A program made the position numbers and the translations under genes. A model generated the notes under the pieces. The model saw nothing but the letters and a program-made list of their open reading frames with translations, was not told where the DNA came from and did not search any database. This document shows, piece after piece, positions 5,492-6,275 of a stretch of DNA of 6,275 bases; the first letter of the stretch is position 1, and every line of letters starts with the position of its first letter. Origin of the DNA: Candidatus Scatomorpha stercoravium (GTDB lineage Bacteria > Bacillota > Clostridia > Oscillospirales > Oscillospiraceae). The DNA lies in the NCBI GenBank assembly GCA_018716005.1, contig DVKN01000053.1:1-6275 (forward strand), written 5' to 3'.

Positions 5492-6274
5492 TTACCCCAG
5501 GCCTATGTCCAGGGTCATCATCACGGCGAAGCCGGCGAGGGTGGCGGCGGACATGGCGGAGCCGCGGCCGTTCGCCTGGCTCTCGGGCACGAGCTCGGCG
5601 ACTACGACGTAAATCATCGCCCCGGCGGCGAAGGAGAGCATATAGGGCAGCAGCCGCTGCACGCCGAGCACCAGCAGCGCCCCCGCGACGCCCGCTATGG
5701 GCTCCACCGCGCCGGAGAGCTGCCCGATGAAGAAGGCCCTCGCCCTGCTCGCGCCCTCCCGCCGGAGCGGGAGGCTGACGGCGAGGCCCTCGGGGAAGTT
5801 CTGCAATCCTATGCCGAGCGCGAGCAGCAGCGCCGCGCCGAGCGTCGCGCCGGGTATCCCGTAGGCCAGCGAGCCGAAGGCCACGCCCACGCTCAGGCCC
5901 TCGGGGATGTTGTGCAGCGTTATGCTGCTCACGAGCATGACGGAGCGCCTGCCCCCGCCTCGCCCGTCGAGCCTCGACCAGAGCGCGTCGCCCGCGGACA
6001 GCAGCGCGCCGCCTCCGAGGAAGCCCGCCAAAACCGTGAACGGCGCGTTCATATCCAGCTCCCCCGCCAGCTCCATCGCCGGGGAAAGCAGCGAGAAGAA
6101 GCTCGCCGCCGTCATGACGCCCGCCGAGAAGCCCAGCATCGCGTCCAGCGCCGTCTTGTTCATGCGTTTGAATAGGAAGACCGCCGCCGCGCCCAGCGCC
6201 GTCACGCCCCAGGTGAAGAGCGTGGCGATAAGCGCCTGGACAGTGTGCGGCATCGCGGCGAAGTAGTTCAGCAT
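5492..6274 (-). CDS. ZIP-family divalent metal transporter (GufA-like)
   Basis: This is a 260-residue inner-membrane protein of the ZIP family, which moves divalent metals such as zinc, iron or manganese into the cytoplasm. About eight hydrophobic segments are visible. The two core metal-binding helices carry LHNIPEGLSVG (His121, Asn122, Glu125) and GLQNFPEGLAVS (Gln158, Asn159, Glu162), and a later helix has FAAGAMIYVVVAELVPES with Glu227. The Q-N pair in the second motif, rather than H-N as in E. coli ZupT, places it with the GufA-type branch that includes the structurally known Bordetella ZIP. The loop at about 101-110 (RLDGRGGGRR) is short and has no histidine-rich stretch. The ATG used ends one base from the window edge, so its ribosome binding site and promoter are unseen and the true start could be slightly upstream or at Met8. 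It has its own terminator downstream. Metal specificity cannot be read from the sequence. Confidence 0.95.
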   Translation of the reverse strand: MLNYFAAMPHTVQALIATLFTWGVTALGAAAVFLFKRMNKTALDAMLGFSAGVMTAASFFSLLSPAMELAGELDMNAPFTVLAGFLGGGALLSAGDALWSRLDGRGGGRRSVMLVSSITLHNIPEGLSVGVAFGSLAYGIPGATLGAALLLALGIGLQNFPEGLAVSLPLRREGASRARAFFIGQLSGAVEPIAGVAGALLVLGVQRLLPYMLSFAAGAMIYVVVAELVPESQANGRGSAMSAATLAGFAVMMTLDIGLG

Positions 6275-6275
6275 A

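Noticed and set aside
5390..6175. A 261-codon plus-strand frame opposite the ZIP gene
   Set aside because: Codon-register shadow of an unmistakable ZIP transporter, with low-complexity composition.
1..6275. CRISPR arrays, tRNA/rRNA genes, insertion sequences, riboswitches
   Set aside because: No regular short repeats, no tRNA-like cloverleaf, no transposase or terminal inverted repeats; the only gaps over 20 bases (2314-2353 and 5360-5491) are explained by terminators and a promoter and are too short for a riboswitch.

Overview
The window is GC-rich bacterial DNA with five protein-coding genes, compactly arranged, and no RNA genes, mobile elements or CRISPR arrays that I can see. Extended -10/-35 promoter spacing, strong Shine-Dalgarno sites and U-tract intrinsic terminators fit a Gram-positive-type bacterium. 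The protein types (an 11-segment sodium symporter, a membrane-fused spermidine-synthase-like protein, a GufA-type ZIP transporter, Lys-poor secreted orphans) suggest a GC-rich anaerobic Clostridia lineage, such as an Oscillospirales relative. That taxonomic guess is weak, and a GC-rich Synergistota-like source is not excluded. A preference for the AUA isoleucine codon, despite the high GC, is a compositional signature of the genome.

Layout. Bases 1-2313, plus strand: two overlapping genes (ATGA junction at 913-916) encode paralogous, unnamed extracytoplasmic proteins. The first is cut off by the left edge. Both carry a nearly identical block reading DGSxLPGGGWGVWRxPCE, followed by a region with beta-propeller-like strands. 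Bases 2314-2353: a short convergent gap holding a GC-rich hairpin that is a good intrinsic terminator for the minus strand. Bases 2354-5359, minus strand: a two-gene transcription unit. A membrane-anchored spermidine-synthase-like protein comes first, then an NSS-family sodium:amino-acid symporter 12 bases downstream. A sigma-A-type extended -10 promoter lies at 5390-5418 and the terminator at 2312-2343. Bases 5360-5491: the intergenic region with that promoter, a palindrome touching the ribosome binding site, and the terminator of the next gene. Bases 5492-6274, minus strand: a ZIP-family metal transporter whose start lies at the window edge.

How they relate. The symporter and the spermidine-synthase-like protein are almost certainly co-transcribed, which suggests a shared substrate or physiological state. 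The enzyme domain keeps the AdoMet-type fold motifs but lacks two acidic residues typical of true aminopropyltransferases, so it should not be called a spermidine synthase without evidence. The ZIP gene is separately terminated. The plus-strand paralogue pair is the least understood part of the window and the best candidate for undescribed biology, but nothing in the sequence assigns it a function.
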